DNA from: Spirosoma foliorum
Lineage (GTDB): Bacteria > Bacteroidota > Bacteroidia > Cytophagales > Spirosomataceae
NCBI RefSeq assembly: GCF_014117325.1
Contig: NZ_CP059732.1
Location: 4,043,001-4,107,000 of the forward strand
Direction of reading: 5' to 3'
DNA length: 64,000 nt
Shown one piece after another: positions 16,870-24,883 of this stretch. The notes under the pieces are model-generated. The model saw only the letters and a list, made by a program, of their open reading frames with translations, made no database searches and was not told the origin of the DNA. The position numbers were made by a program, and so were the translations under genes. How positions within the stretch are numbered: the first letter of the stretch is position 1; each line of letters opens with the position of its first letter.

Positions 16870-17040
16870 GCGGGATACTACTCATGCTCTCGACATCATT
16901 GTGAAACGGGCTATATGCCCACTGAACTGTCCGGGTTCCATGAGATTGGCTCTCCAGGCTACCGATCATGACAACCGGTCTTTTAGACCATCCCGACGTA
17001 GGTATGACCTGGAGAACCAAAGATTATTTGTTCAGAGCAA
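16870..17040 (-). ncRNA. Predicted IS110 bridge RNA (target- and donor-binding loops identified)
   Basis: Read on the minus strand. Loop 1: stem GGTTCTCCAGG (17018-17008) pairs with CCTGGAGAGCC (16958-16948). Its 5' side holds CGTCGGGAT (16998-16990), identical to the left target. A hairpin GGTCTAAAAGACC follows. Its 3' side holds TTGTCAT (16974-16968), complementary to the right target ATGACAA. Loop 2: stem CTCATG (16944-16939) pairs with CATGAG (16886-16881). It carries ACAGTTCA (16930-16923), matching the element's right end plus core, then hairpin GGGCATATAGCCC, then ACAAT (16902-16898), complementary to core plus left end (ATTGT). This is the known bridge RNA architecture. Exact RNA ends are estimated. 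Confidence 0.85.
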
Positions 17041-17047
17041 ACTTACA

Positions 17048-17118
17048 ATCCCGACGCCAGGAGGGATCTTCGGCAACTGGTTATTTACCGAAGATCCCTC
17101 CTGGCGTCGGGATGACAA
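17048..17118. repeat. Inverted repeat of the GTCATCCCGACG class, interrupted by IS110
   Basis: The left arm ATCCCGACGCCAGGAGGGAT then CTTCGG pairs with the right arm CCGAAG then ATCCCTCCTGGCGTCGGGAT, which runs on into GACAAAAAA. The left arm's outer part (TTTTTTGTC) is displaced to 15819-15827 by the insertion. Related repeats are at 52470-52555, 56898-56993 and 57121-57165. Confidence 0.85.
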
Positions 17119-17187
17119 AAAATGATATTATAAATAACTGACAATCAGTTGATAATTTCAGATTCTATCCATTAATCATGTTAAACT

Positions 17188-17220
17188 AAAAACCCTCACC
17201 AGATGCATCTGATGAGGGCT
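17188..17220 (-). terminator. Intrinsic terminator after the sigma factor unit
   Basis: The minus-strand transcript would form CCCTCATCAGATG/CATCTGGTGAGGG followed by TTTTT (complement of 17192-17188). It lies just downstream of the 17245-17574 stop, so the sigma unit ends here and the genes beyond IS110 need their own promoter. Confidence 0.82.
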
Positions 17221-17244
17221 TATCACTAGGTTTATGTACAACAG

Positions 17245-17574
17245 CTACGAGCGATCTTCGCTCCGTCGTCGCCATTCATTTTTGAATTTCGCTCGGTCTT
17301 CGTCGCTCATTTGGCGCCACTTCTCGCGCCAGGCAGGACCTCCGCCATCAAACGAGCGCCCACCCGATGGGCCCGCTTTAAATCCTCCCAGCAAGATTCG
17401 ACTCAAAACCAGTAAGCCCATTGCCTGCCAGTAGGTAACGGCTTTCACGGGAACAACCGCAACCAGTACTCTATTCCAGAGCCAATAGACCACAAACGAA
17501 AAAAAGAATAAGGCCATCAGGATGAACACCGGAAAGAAGAAACGAAATCGTCTTCGGCCAGGGTAATTTCTCAT
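17245..17574 (-). CDS. Small membrane protein in the ECF sigma unit
   Basis: A 109-residue protein with two hydrophobic segments (FFPVFILMALFFFSFVVYWL at about 13-32 and YWQAMGLLVLSRILLGGF at about 48-65). A Gly/Pro-rich linker and the charged segment WREKWRQMSDEDRAKFKNEW at about 82-101 follow. It begins 4 nt after the sigma factor stop, so the two are surely co-transcribed. Small membrane proteins next to ECF sigma factors often regulate them, but no anti-sigma fold was recognised. It resembles 15291-15623 in plan. Confidence 0.72.
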   Translation of the reverse strand: MRNYPGRRRFRFFFPVFILMALFFFSFVVYWLWNRVLVAVVPVKAVTYWQAMGLLVLSRILLGGFKAGPSGGRSFDGGGPAWREKWRQMSDEDRAKFKNEWRRRSEDRS

Positions 17575-17578
17575 TGTC

Positions 17579-18172
17579 TTACAGGTTATTGAGTTCGTTA
17601 TACAGGGATTGTAGCCGCTTCCGCAAGTGTTGCACAGCGTACCGTTTTCGCGAAATTATCGTTTTCAGGTTTTCGCCGGTTTCATCCGCAATTTCCTGCA
17701 AGGTGCGATCTTCCAGCTCATTTTGAACAAACACACTCCGCTGATTTTCGGGCAACTCATCCAGTGCCCGCATTAATTCGTCCCAGAAAATATCTTTAAA
17801 GAACTGGTCTTCGGGCGTTTGCGCATCAGCTAATAGAATCTCCCGAAAATTGATCTCCCCTTCGTCATCTTCAATCATTAACTCCGATAAGGGATCTTCT
17901 TTTTTCTTCCGATACGTGTCTGTTATTCGATTGCGAGCCACCTGAAACAACCAACCACTAATGCTTTCGATTCCATCGAGATCAACTACTTTGCTGAGTT
18001 GATACCAGACATCCTGCAAAATATCTTCCGCGTCCTCTTCGGATTTCACCTGTCCACGAATAAAGCGCGACAGCCGATTTCCGTACTGCTTCACGGTTTC
18101 GATAATATTTCGTTTAGGTGGGTCTGCCATCTTACTACTAAGCGCGGTATAGATTGATGAACGGGTTGTCAT
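17579..18172 (-). CDS. ECF-type RNA polymerase sigma factor
   Basis: A 197-residue sigma-70 family protein. Region 2 is at about 30-100 (EEDAEDILQDVWYQL and SGWLFQVARNRITDTYRKKK). Region 4 is at about 140-190 (ALDELPENQRSVFVQNELED then TLQEIADETGENLKTIISRK). The ATG at 18172 is used; M15 (MADPPKRN) is an alternative. It should redirect core RNA polymerase to a specific regulon. The downstream co-transcribed membrane protein is the only visible candidate for its control. Confidence 0.92.
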   Translation of the reverse strand: MTTRSSIYTALSSKMADPPKRNIIETVKQYGNRLSRFIRGQVKSEEDAEDILQDVWYQLSKVVDLDGIESISGWLFQVARNRITDTYRKKKEDPLSELMIEDDEGEINFREILLADAQTPEDQFFKDIFWDELMRALDELPENQRSVFVQNELEDRTLQEIADETGENLKTIISRKRYAVQHLRKRLQSLYNELNNL

Positions 18173-18562
18173 GTAGCGCTACTTGAAGTTTACAGGCTAT
18201 ATGTGCCGCGTTTTAGATCACGTATCCAGTCTTCGTGGTTAATACCTGTTGATTAATCGATTGACGTTGCAAGAGAAACCCAATGTCGATTTAATTAGTG
18301 CAAAAACCAGCGACCCCGATAACCACAAAATCAATGGAAGGTCGTAGATAAAGATGGTCGGTTGTAGAACAAGTTTATTATGCCTGAATTGTAACACAGG
18401 CTGTATCTCTTTTTTTCGACAGGACTACAGGAGTAGACAGGATTTTAGTCAACGATATCCTATCTACTCCTGTAGTCCTGTCGAAAATTAACCGTTTAAT
18501 TCCAGTAACAAAGCCGTACTTTACCTGACCTACGATTAGTTTCGCAGTCTAAAACAGCAACC
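18173..18562. other. 390-bp divergent intergenic region
   Basis: It lies between the minus-strand sigma factor and a plus-strand lipoprotein gene, so it should hold both promoters. Apart from the inverted repeat at 18416-18484, no gene or clear promoter was recognised. A weak TAGTTTCG close to the lipoprotein start resembles the -7 element. Confidence 0.5.
18416..18484. repeat. Intergenic inverted repeat, GACAGGACTACAGG class
   Basis: TCGACAGGACTACAGGAGTA then GACAGGAT pairs with ATCCTATC then TACTCCTGTAGTCCTGTCGA, 27 of 28 positions. It is flanked by T7 on the left and AAAATTAA on the right, so the T tract precedes rather than follows the stem. Confidence 0.85.
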
Positions 18563-19018
18563 ATGAGATATATTTCCCCTGTCTGTTTCCTCTTTTTATT
18601 AGCTGCCTGTGCGCCTAGCAAGGAGAAAATTTGCGGTAAAATGGACGACAGCATCCGCCGTTATCTTGAAAAATCAAACAAAGACCTAGCCATCCATGCA
18701 TTAAAAACCACTGACTTCGTTATGATTGGCGCGGGGCGTCTGGATACCCTTAGCAAGGAAAGCTATGGCAAGAAGATGGCCTATTTTTCAAAACGATACA
18801 CGGCCTCTGGTAATACCGCCAAAGCGGATCTGGACTCGATCAATTACTATTCGAAACTAGATTCGCTAACAACCCTACAAATTGCGAACAGATGGCAGGA
18901 CCCCAAGATCTATTATTATTCAAAAACCTATCTGAGTGCTACAATGGGTACAAAAAAAACAGCCGATACAGTGCATTATGCGCTTGATCGAACCTTTAAG
19001 CTGATTCCAATTCAATGA
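18563..19018 (+). CDS. Small lipoprotein, unknown
   Basis: A 151-residue protein with a lipoprotein signal (MRYISPVCFLFLLAACAPSK), where LAAC is the lipobox and C16 the lipidated residue. The mature part is charged and predicted mostly helical at first (DDSIRRYLEKSNKDLAIHAL), then contains Tyr-rich YYSK repeats. No family was recognised. It is monocistronic by position, with convergent or distant neighbours. Confidence 0.7.
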   Translation: MRYISPVCFLFLLAACAPSKEKICGKMDDSIRRYLEKSNKDLAIHALKTTDFVMIGAGRLDTLSKESYGKKMAYFSKRYTASGNTAKADLDSINYYSKLDSLTTLQIANRWQDPKIYYYSKTYLSATMGTKKTADTVHYALDRTFKLIPIQ

Positions 19019-19197
19019 TATTGGGGCTATCGATAATATGTTGCGCAAATTATCTGCTGGCCGCCAGCGTTTATAATTGGTTAATAAAAAAAATTGAATT
19101 GTCGTTGCAGGCCATAGCGCACCAATCGAAAAACTATTATCTTACCTCTTCGTTTCTCAACTAATACGAAACTGCATTTTTCTAACCCACGACACTA

Positions 19198-20295
19198 ATG
19201 CCCGTATTCACCCTTGGTATTGAAGAAGAGTTTCAGACAATTGACCCCAACACGGGCGAGCTTCGTTCGCACATGTCGAAGATCGTTGACGGTGGTCAAA
19301 TAGTTCTCCAGGAGCGCGTAAAGGCCGAAATGCACCAGGCGGTGGTTGAAGTAGGCACTAATATCTGCACCAATATTCAGGAAGCACGCCAGGAAGTTAC
19401 GTATCTCCGCAAGATGATTATCGAGCTGGCCGAAAAGCAGGGGTTAAAGATTGCGGCTGCCGGAACACACCCATTTTCAGACTGGCAGGAGCAGCTTATT
19501 ACGCCGAACGAACGCTACGATCGACTGATTGAAGAAATGCGTGACGTGGCCCGCTCAAACCTCATTTTTGGTTTACACGTCCACGTTGGCATTGAAAGTC
19601 GGAATGAGGGTATTCAGATCATGAATGCTGTGCGGTATTTTCTACCCCACATTTACGCGCTCTCCACCAATTCGCCATTCTGGAGAGGTCGGAATACGGG
19701 GTTCAAGTCATATCGTTCCAAAGTATTCGACAAGTTTCCACGTACGGGTATTCCTGACTTTTTCTCGTCAGCGGCTGAGTATGACGAATACATCAACCTG
19801 CTGATAAAAACGGGCTGTATCGACAACGGGAAGAAAATCTGGTGGGATATTCGCTTACATCCCTTCTTCGATACCATTGAGTTCCGCATTTGTGACGTAC
19901 CAATGCGTATCGACGAAACCATTTGTTTGGCGGCTATTATGCAGGCACTGGTGGCCAAAATTTATAAGCTTCACAAGCAAAATCTGAACTTCCGCCCCTA
20001 CCGACGCATCCTGATCAATGAAAACAAATGGCGGGCTGCCCGCTATGGTATCGAAGGAAAACTGATTGATTTTGGGAAGCAGGAAGAGGTTCCTACCCAC
20101 CAGCTGATTCACGAATTACTAAGTTTTATCGACGACGTTGTAGACGAGCTTGGCAGCCGCGAAGAATGCGAATACGTGCTCAAAATCCTCGAAATGGGTA
20201 CTGGTGCCGACCGTCAACTGGCTGTTTTTCAAGAGACAAATAGCTTTAAGAGTGTTATGGATTATATTATCGAAGAAACTTCTTTGGGTATCTGA
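19198..20295 (+). CDS. Carboxylate-amine ligase, GCS2/YbdK family
   Basis: A 365-residue member of the GCS2 (YbdK) family, ATP-dependent ligases related to glutamate-cysteine ligase. The signature GIEEEF is at residues 7-12. VVEVGTNICTN and the later IFGLHVHVGI segment carry metal and substrate residues typical of the fold. YbdK itself has only weak glutamate-cysteine ligase activity, so the natural product is unclear. It is followed at 51 and 19 nt by a glutamine amidotransferase and an ATP-grasp-like protein, which suggests a small biosynthetic cassette that makes or trims an amide-linked small molecule. Confidence 0.88.
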   Translation: MPVFTLGIEEEFQTIDPNTGELRSHMSKIVDGGQIVLQERVKAEMHQAVVEVGTNICTNIQEARQEVTYLRKMIIELAEKQGLKIAAAGTHPFSDWQEQLITPNERYDRLIEEMRDVARSNLIFGLHVHVGIESRNEGIQIMNAVRYFLPHIYALSTNSPFWRGRNTGFKSYRSKVFDKFPRTGIPDFFSSAAEYDEYINLLIKTGCIDNGKKIWWDIRLHPFFDTIEFRICDVPMRIDETICLAAIMQALVAKIYKLHKQNLNFRPYRRILINENKWRAARYGIEGKLIDFGKQEEVPTHQLIHELLSFIDDVVDELGSREECEYVLKILEMGTGADRQLAVFQETNSFKSVMDYIIEETSLGI

Positions 20296-20345
20296 CAGTT
20301 ATTTTCCGAACGACTATCATCAACAATTAGCCGTAACTACAACCT

Positions 20346-21182
20346 ATGAATTTAGTAAAAATTGCCGTTCTGGACATGAATAACAACCACGCCAACGAAG
20401 GTATGCGTTGTATTCTACAACAGATTCGGAACATGCAGGGGAATACGCAGGACGAACTTAGTTATGACGTATTCGATGTCCGATCAAAAAACGAAATCCC
20501 TGATTTAGAGTACGATATCTATATTTCGTCGGGTGGCCCAGGTAGTCCATTAGCTTCATCAGAAGAATGGGAAGCTCGTTATTTCGACCTGATCGACCAG
20601 ATTATCAACTGGAATCAAACTAACGATCGCAAGAAGTTTGTTTTCCTGATTTGTCACTCGTTCCAACTGGTGGTTCGCCATCTTGATCTGGGCTTACTGA
20701 GTCGTCGCCGGTCTACTTCGTTCGGTATTTTTCCGGTTCATAAAACTGATGAGGGTGCCGAAGAGCCTCTTTTTGAGGGCTTACCTGATCCGTTTTACGC
20801 GGTTGATTCGCGAGACTACCAGATTACAGAGCCAAATGCAGAGCATCTGGACGAAATGGGAGCTACAATTTTGTGTCTGGAAAAGATCCGCCCGCACGTT
20901 CTGCTTGATCGCGCAGTGATGGCTATTCGTTTTTCGCCCGAAATTATTGGTACCCAATTTCACCCCGAAGCGGATAATCAGGGGATGTTACGGTATTTTC
21001 TACAAGACGAAAAACGGAATCACATCATCTCAAATTTCGGTCAGGAGAAGTACAACGACATGGTGGCCTATTTACAGGACCCCGATAAAATTGCGCTCAC
21101 CGAGTCGGTTATTCTGCCCAGCTTTTTAAGTCAAGCCATTCAGGCATTGGACCTGACCGAACAGTTTATAGAACAGAATTAA
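20346..21182 (+). CDS. Class I glutamine amidotransferase-like protein
   Basis: A 278-residue GATase1-fold protein. The putative nucleophile is C103 in the elbow LICHSFQ. The His-Glu pair is H206/E208 in GTQFHPEAD. A Gly-rich ISSGGPGSP precedes the elbow as the oxyanion strand. The usual GxCxGxQ elbow is altered: the Gly positions are Leu and Ser (LICHSFQ), which may change activity from glutaminase to another amide hydrolysis. It lies between the YbdK-like ligase and the ATP-grasp-like protein and is probably co-transcribed with both. Confidence 0.85.
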   Translation: MNLVKIAVLDMNNNHANEGMRCILQQIRNMQGNTQDELSYDVFDVRSKNEIPDLEYDIYISSGGPGSPLASSEEWEARYFDLIDQIINWNQTNDRKKFVFLICHSFQLVVRHLDLGLLSRRRSTSFGIFPVHKTDEGAEEPLFEGLPDPFYAVDSRDYQITEPNAEHLDEMGATILCLEKIRPHVLLDRAVMAIRFSPEIIGTQFHPEADNQGMLRYFLQDEKRNHIISNFGQEKYNDMVAYLQDPDKIALTESVILPSFLSQAIQALDLTEQFIEQN

Positions 21183-21200
21183 GCTTGTCATAAAAAATCT

Positions 21201-22397
21201 ATGATACAATCCGTTCGAGAAACTTTCAACCAAGCTTTTAGCCCGGAAACTTACCGGGCTTTTTTGGATAAAATAAACGCTGATCTGCCCGATCAACTCG
21301 ATTTTCGTGTAGCCGAAACGCCTGTTTTTGTACCGAAAATACTGACAGACAAGCTTCTGCAAGCTTGCGATGACATTGTCAGCGTGATTACCCGTGATGA
21401 CTTCAAAAAGCTGACTGAAAAAGCGATTCCAGATGGTCAGGAAGTCCCGAACGAAGATGCACATACCCAGTTTCTGGCGGTCGATTTTGCCGTCTGTAAA
21501 GATGAACACGGAGAACTGACGCCCCAACTTATTGAACTACAGGGCTTCCCGTCACTATACGGGTTTCAGCCTTATGTAGCCAATCTTTTCCGTACGATTT
21601 ATGCCATTCCTGATAATCTATCACATTTGTTCAACGTCGATACGAATGCGGAATATCTGGAACAACTCCGTCAAATGATCGTGGGTGATTGCCAGCCCGA
21701 AGAAGTCATTTTACTGGAAATCTATCCCGAAAAGCAAAAAACACGCATTGACTTTGTCCTGACAGAACAGGCGCTGGGCGTTGCACCCGTCTGCCTGACT
21801 AAAATCAGAAAAGAAGGGCGTGCGCTGTTTTACGAAAAGGATGGTCGGCAAATACGAATCAAGCGCATTTACAACCGCCTGATTTTTGACGACTTACAGA
21901 ATTTTCCTGACTTAAAAAGCGACTTTCATCTCACCGATGATGTGGATGTGGAATGGGTGGGTCATCCAAACTGGTTTTTCCGAGTCAGCAAGTACACGCT
22001 TCCATTGCTAAAAAGCCCGTACGTTCCTGCCAGTTATTATCTGTCGGATTTGAGTGAATATCCGGCTGATTTAGAAAATTACGTTCTAAAACCGCTGTTC
22101 TCTTTCGCTGGTAGCGGTGTTAAACTGAACATCACCACGGCCGATCTCGATGCTATTCCAGCCAATCAGCGCGATGGGTATCTGCTTCAGCGAAAGGTGA
22201 AATACGAGCCCGTTATTCAGTCGCTGGATGGTTTGGTGAAGTGCGAGATTCGAATGCTGTTTATCTGGCCTAAAGAAGACCCAAAACCAACGCTAATTAC
22301 AAACCTTAGTCGCCTGAGTCGGGGCGAAATGATTGGGGTTAACTTCAACAAAAACAAAGACTGGGTCGGTGGTTCAGTCTGCTTCTTTGAAAAGTAA
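21201..22397 (+). CDS. ATP-grasp-like protein, third gene of the ligase cassette
   Basis: A 398-residue protein. The C-terminal third has an ATP-grasp-like arrangement: YVLKPLFSFAGSGVKLNI with Lys297 and a Gly-rich loop (304-307), LLQRKVKYEP, then CEIRMLF (E349, R351), and finally GVNFNKNKDWVGG (N381/N383) where Mg ligands usually sit. The N-terminal two thirds have no recognised domain. It starts 19 nt after the amidotransferase. By motif and context I infer an ATP-dependent ligase acting with its two neighbours; this is inference, not a database match. Confidence 0.6.
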   Translation: MIQSVRETFNQAFSPETYRAFLDKINADLPDQLDFRVAETPVFVPKILTDKLLQACDDIVSVITRDDFKKLTEKAIPDGQEVPNEDAHTQFLAVDFAVCKDEHGELTPQLIELQGFPSLYGFQPYVANLFRTIYAIPDNLSHLFNVDTNAEYLEQLRQMIVGDCQPEEVILLEIYPEKQKTRIDFVLTEQALGVAPVCLTKIRKEGRALFYEKDGRQIRIKRIYNRLIFDDLQNFPDLKSDFHLTDDVDVEWVGHPNWFFRVSKYTLPLLKSPYVPASYYLSDLSEYPADLENYVLKPLFSFAGSGVKLNITTADLDAIPANQRDGYLLQRKVKYEPVIQSLDGLVKCEIRMLFIWPKEDPKPTLITNLSRLSRGEMIGVNFNKNKDWVGGSVCFFEK

Positions 22398-22403
22398 TAA
22401 ATG

Positions 22404-22484
22404 GTGTTTGGTTTGAGGTATTCGGTTTACGGTGGTTTGTCGCTAGCCGGGTCACTGTAAACCGAATACCTCAAACCGTAAACC
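22404..22484. repeat. Intergenic inverted repeat, GGTTTACGG-word class
   Basis: GGTTTGAGGTATTCGGTTTA then CGGTG (22410-22434) pairs with CACTG then TAAACCGAATACCTCAAACC (22452-22476), 24 of 25 positions. It ends just before the start codon of the SDR gene. Confidence 0.85.
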
Positions 22485-22487
22485 TTT

Positions 22488-23271
22488 ATGAAAGACATAC
22501 TCCCTTCCGAAAAATCCTTTTTTGACCTTACTGGAAAAGTCGCCATCATTACCGGGGCTAGTAAAGGCATCGGTGAAGACATGGTCCGTGTGTTTGCCCG
22601 GTTTGGTGCAAAGGTTGTGATTAGCAGCCGGAAACAAGATGCCTGTGATGCCCTCGCCAACGACATCAAAGCTCAGGGGGGCGAGGCAACCGGCATTGCT
22701 GCCCACGTTGGTGATATGGTCCAGCTTCAGCAGCTAGTCGACAAGACGATTGCAACCTACGGCGGCATTGATATTCTGGTCAACAATGCAGCGTCAAACC
22801 CTGTTTTTGGTCCTTCGCTCGATTGCGATGGTGCGGCTTTCGACAAAATCATGCAAGCCAACGTAAAGGCTCCTTTTGAGCTAAGCAAACTCTGCTATCC
22901 CAGCATGAAAGCCCGTGGAGGTGGCAGCATTATTATGATCAGCAGCATTGCAGGTCACACGCCCGACCCTGGTTTGGGCATGTACAGCGTCAGCAAAGCG
23001 TCCTTGAATATGCTCACCAAAGTACTGGCGAAGGAATGGGGCACTGACGGTATCCGCGTGAATGCCATTTGTCCCGGCCTGATCAAAACCAAGTTCAGTC
23101 AGGCACTCTGGCAGGACGAAAAAACGCTGGCTCGCTTCACCAAACATATTCCCATTGCCCGTATGGGTACCACCGACGAAATCAGCCCATTGGCGCTCTT
23201 TCTGGCCTCCGATGCCTCATCGTATAGCACCGGAAGCTTGTTCTATGCCGACGGGGGGGACTGTGATTTGA
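22488..23271 (+). CDS. Short-chain dehydrogenase/reductase (3' end frameshifted at a G run)
   Basis: An SDR oxidoreductase using NAD(P). TGASKGIG is at 22-29, NNAAS at about 99-103, and the catalytic YSVSK is at Y166/K170 with the preceding ISSIAG serines. The frame as read continues to 23351 with a 30-residue tail unlike any SDR and overlapping the convergent lipoprotein gene. Removing one G from the seven at 23253-23259 gives the normal ending YADGGTVI and a TGA at 23269-23271 (260 residues), clear of the neighbour. I give the corrected end. The substrate is unknown. Confidence 0.85.
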
Positions 23272-23303
23272 GTAAGGTGATTTCCCTTTACAAACTACAT
23301 ACA

Positions 23304-24114
23304 TTAGTAAGATTCGTATTCATAAGTAGTTTCAGAGGTACCATCGCGTAGCGCAATCTTGCTTAATAAGCCATTGGTATCATAAGTGTAAAGTCTGGTA
23401 CTTTCTATGACGTTATTCTTGCTGAAGGTGCTGACATCAGGGCTTCCTATAATTAACCCGTAAAACGGATTGGGTTTATCATCGTATTGAAGTACCTGAC
23501 TAGTCGTATAGGTATTATAACCGTTGTAATGGGTTGGTCTATCGGTACGCTTTACCTCAACCACATTACCTGCGCTATACGTATACTCTTGAGTAAAGTC
23601 AAGCTCTGGGTCAAATTGAGATCCATCGTTAATTTTCGTGTCTATTTTTACGGGAAACACTGTGCTTCCATACGTTAGCTTACTATCTTCCTGAAGAAAT
23701 GGATGGGCAGGATCGGACTTGAAAACTTTATATTTTTTTATAGCAACGATATTGCTGTTAGCATCATAGTCATACGTCGTTCTGTAGTAAAAAGTAAGGA
23801 CGGGGTTGTTGTTGGTGGGTTCTATCAGGTTTTCTATTTGTGATAATCTGCCCTGACTATCATATTCCATAGTCGTCCGGCCAAATGCATAAGAGGTTAC
23901 AGTAGGTATAACCGTATTGTCGATTATACTCATTAAGCGGCCACTATCGTCATAATTATACATGCTATAGGAATAGGACGTTGAGGTCGACGATGTATAG
24001 GTAACTTTTTTTTAGCCGAAATCGCGGAGCTGCTGGAATTCGGTGATCTTCGCAGGATGTAAGTGTTACAAACAGTGCTAAAATACTAAGACAAATGCTA
24101 AAGTTGAGTCGCAT
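23304..24114 (-). CDS. YD-repeat lipoprotein (frame broken at a T/A run)
   Basis: On the minus strand, ATG 24114 starts a lipoprotein signal (LALFVTLTSCEDH, lipobox LTSC). After about 36 codons the frame meets eight A (plus-strand T at 24006-24013) and then stops. With seven A it continues into KKVTYTSSTSTSYSYS and the long open frame to 23304, which has tyrosine-rich YD-type repeats (MYNYDDSGRL, TMEYDSQGRLSQI, TYDYDANSNI, LYTYDTNGLL). Such repeats form extended beta structures in surface proteins. The whole is about 270 residues once corrected. Function unknown; surface lipoprotein by signal. Confidence 0.75.
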
Positions 24115-24188
24115 ACAATAGGTGTTTAACTGGTGAAACCATCAGACGTTGTTTAGCTATATAGGCGTAGGTACAAAAAGGAAAGTCG

Positions 24189-24217
24189 TTGTAAATAAAA
24201 TTTTTGGTCCTATTTTG
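24189..24217 (+). promoter_or_regulatory. Candidate promoter of the DinB gene
   Basis: TTG at 24189-24191, 19 nt, then TATTTTG at 24211-24217. This is one base short of the Bacteroidota -7 consensus TAnnTTTG. It lies 45 nt before the ATG. A GTCCTATTTTGC string is shared with the region before the GT9 gene (60705-60715). Confidence 0.45.
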
Positions 24218-24261
24218 CCTATAGTTGGTCCATTCGTCGGCCCAGTTAAGTAAGTACACCT

Positions 24262-24777
24262 ATGCAACCTCCCATTGAAACGCGTGAAGTCTGGCTCCGC
24301 GGTCCTTTATCTAATATACCGCCCCTCGTTCAACCCATAGCGCACGCGCTGATGCAGGCTCGCGAAGAGGTAAGCGCCCTGATGCACGATTTTCCAGAAC
24401 ATTTGCTTTGGGAACGGCCCGCAAACGTAGCCTCCGTCGGTTTTCATCTGCAACACCTAACGGGCGTACTGGATCGGCTCTTCACGTATGCGCGACAGGA
24501 AGCCCTTTCGCCCGACCAGTTAGCGTTCTTAGCATCAGAAGGCAAACCGGGCGCAGTACATCTATCTGTTCAGGAATTAGTGAGTTCGTTTGCGGAGCAG
24601 GTTGAAAAAGCGATTGGCCAGCTTCGTAGTACCGATGAACAAACCCTAACCGAAGTACGTGGCGTTGGACGGGCGCAGCTACCATCAACCGTGATTGGCT
24701 TACTAACACACTCCGCCGAACACACGATGCGGCATGTAGGGCAGCTATCGGTTACGGTGCGTGTGATAACAGTTTAA
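24262..24777 (+). CDS. DinB-superfamily protein
   Basis: A 171-residue DinB/YfiT-like four-helix bundle protein. The histidine pattern HLQHLTGVLDR near 58-68 and HSAEHTMRHVGQL near 153-165 matches the metal-binding triad of the superfamily. Members include thiol-dependent transferases and damage-inducible proteins; the substrate here is unknown. No signal peptide is present, so it should be cytoplasmic. A Bacteroidota-type promoter candidate lies 45 nt upstream. Confidence 0.85.
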   Translation: MQPPIETREVWLRGPLSNIPPLVQPIAHALMQAREEVSALMHDFPEHLLWERPANVASVGFHLQHLTGVLDRLFTYARQEALSPDQLAFLASEGKPGAVHLSVQELVSSFAEQVEKAIGQLRSTDEQTLTEVRGVGRAQLPSTVIGLLTHSAEHTMRHVGQLSVTVRVITV

Positions 24778-24883
24778 CTCCCTTTTAAGTTATCATTCAT
24801 CGGCTCTTCAGACTAGGAGTCGAACTTTCATTCAGGAAGTTCACCTAAAAGGTGCGCTTTGTACTAAAACCATTCGTAAGCTC

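Larger units (their letters stand above)
15830..17047 (-). mobile_element. IS110-family insertion sequence with reconstructed ends (core AT)
   Basis: The ends were set by rebuilding the target. The left flank ends TTTTTTGTCAT (15819-15829). The right flank resumes ATCCCGACGCCAGG (17048 onward). Joining them restores the left arm of an inverted repeat whose right arm, intact at 17085-17120, reads TGGCGTCGGGATGACAAAAA. Only the dinucleotide AT is shared by both junctions and the rebuilt site, so AT is the core. The element is about 1.22 kb: a 194-bp non-coding left end (16854-17047), the transposase, and a short right end (15830-15851). No terminal inverted repeats are needed, as usual for IS110. 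Confidence 0.88.
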
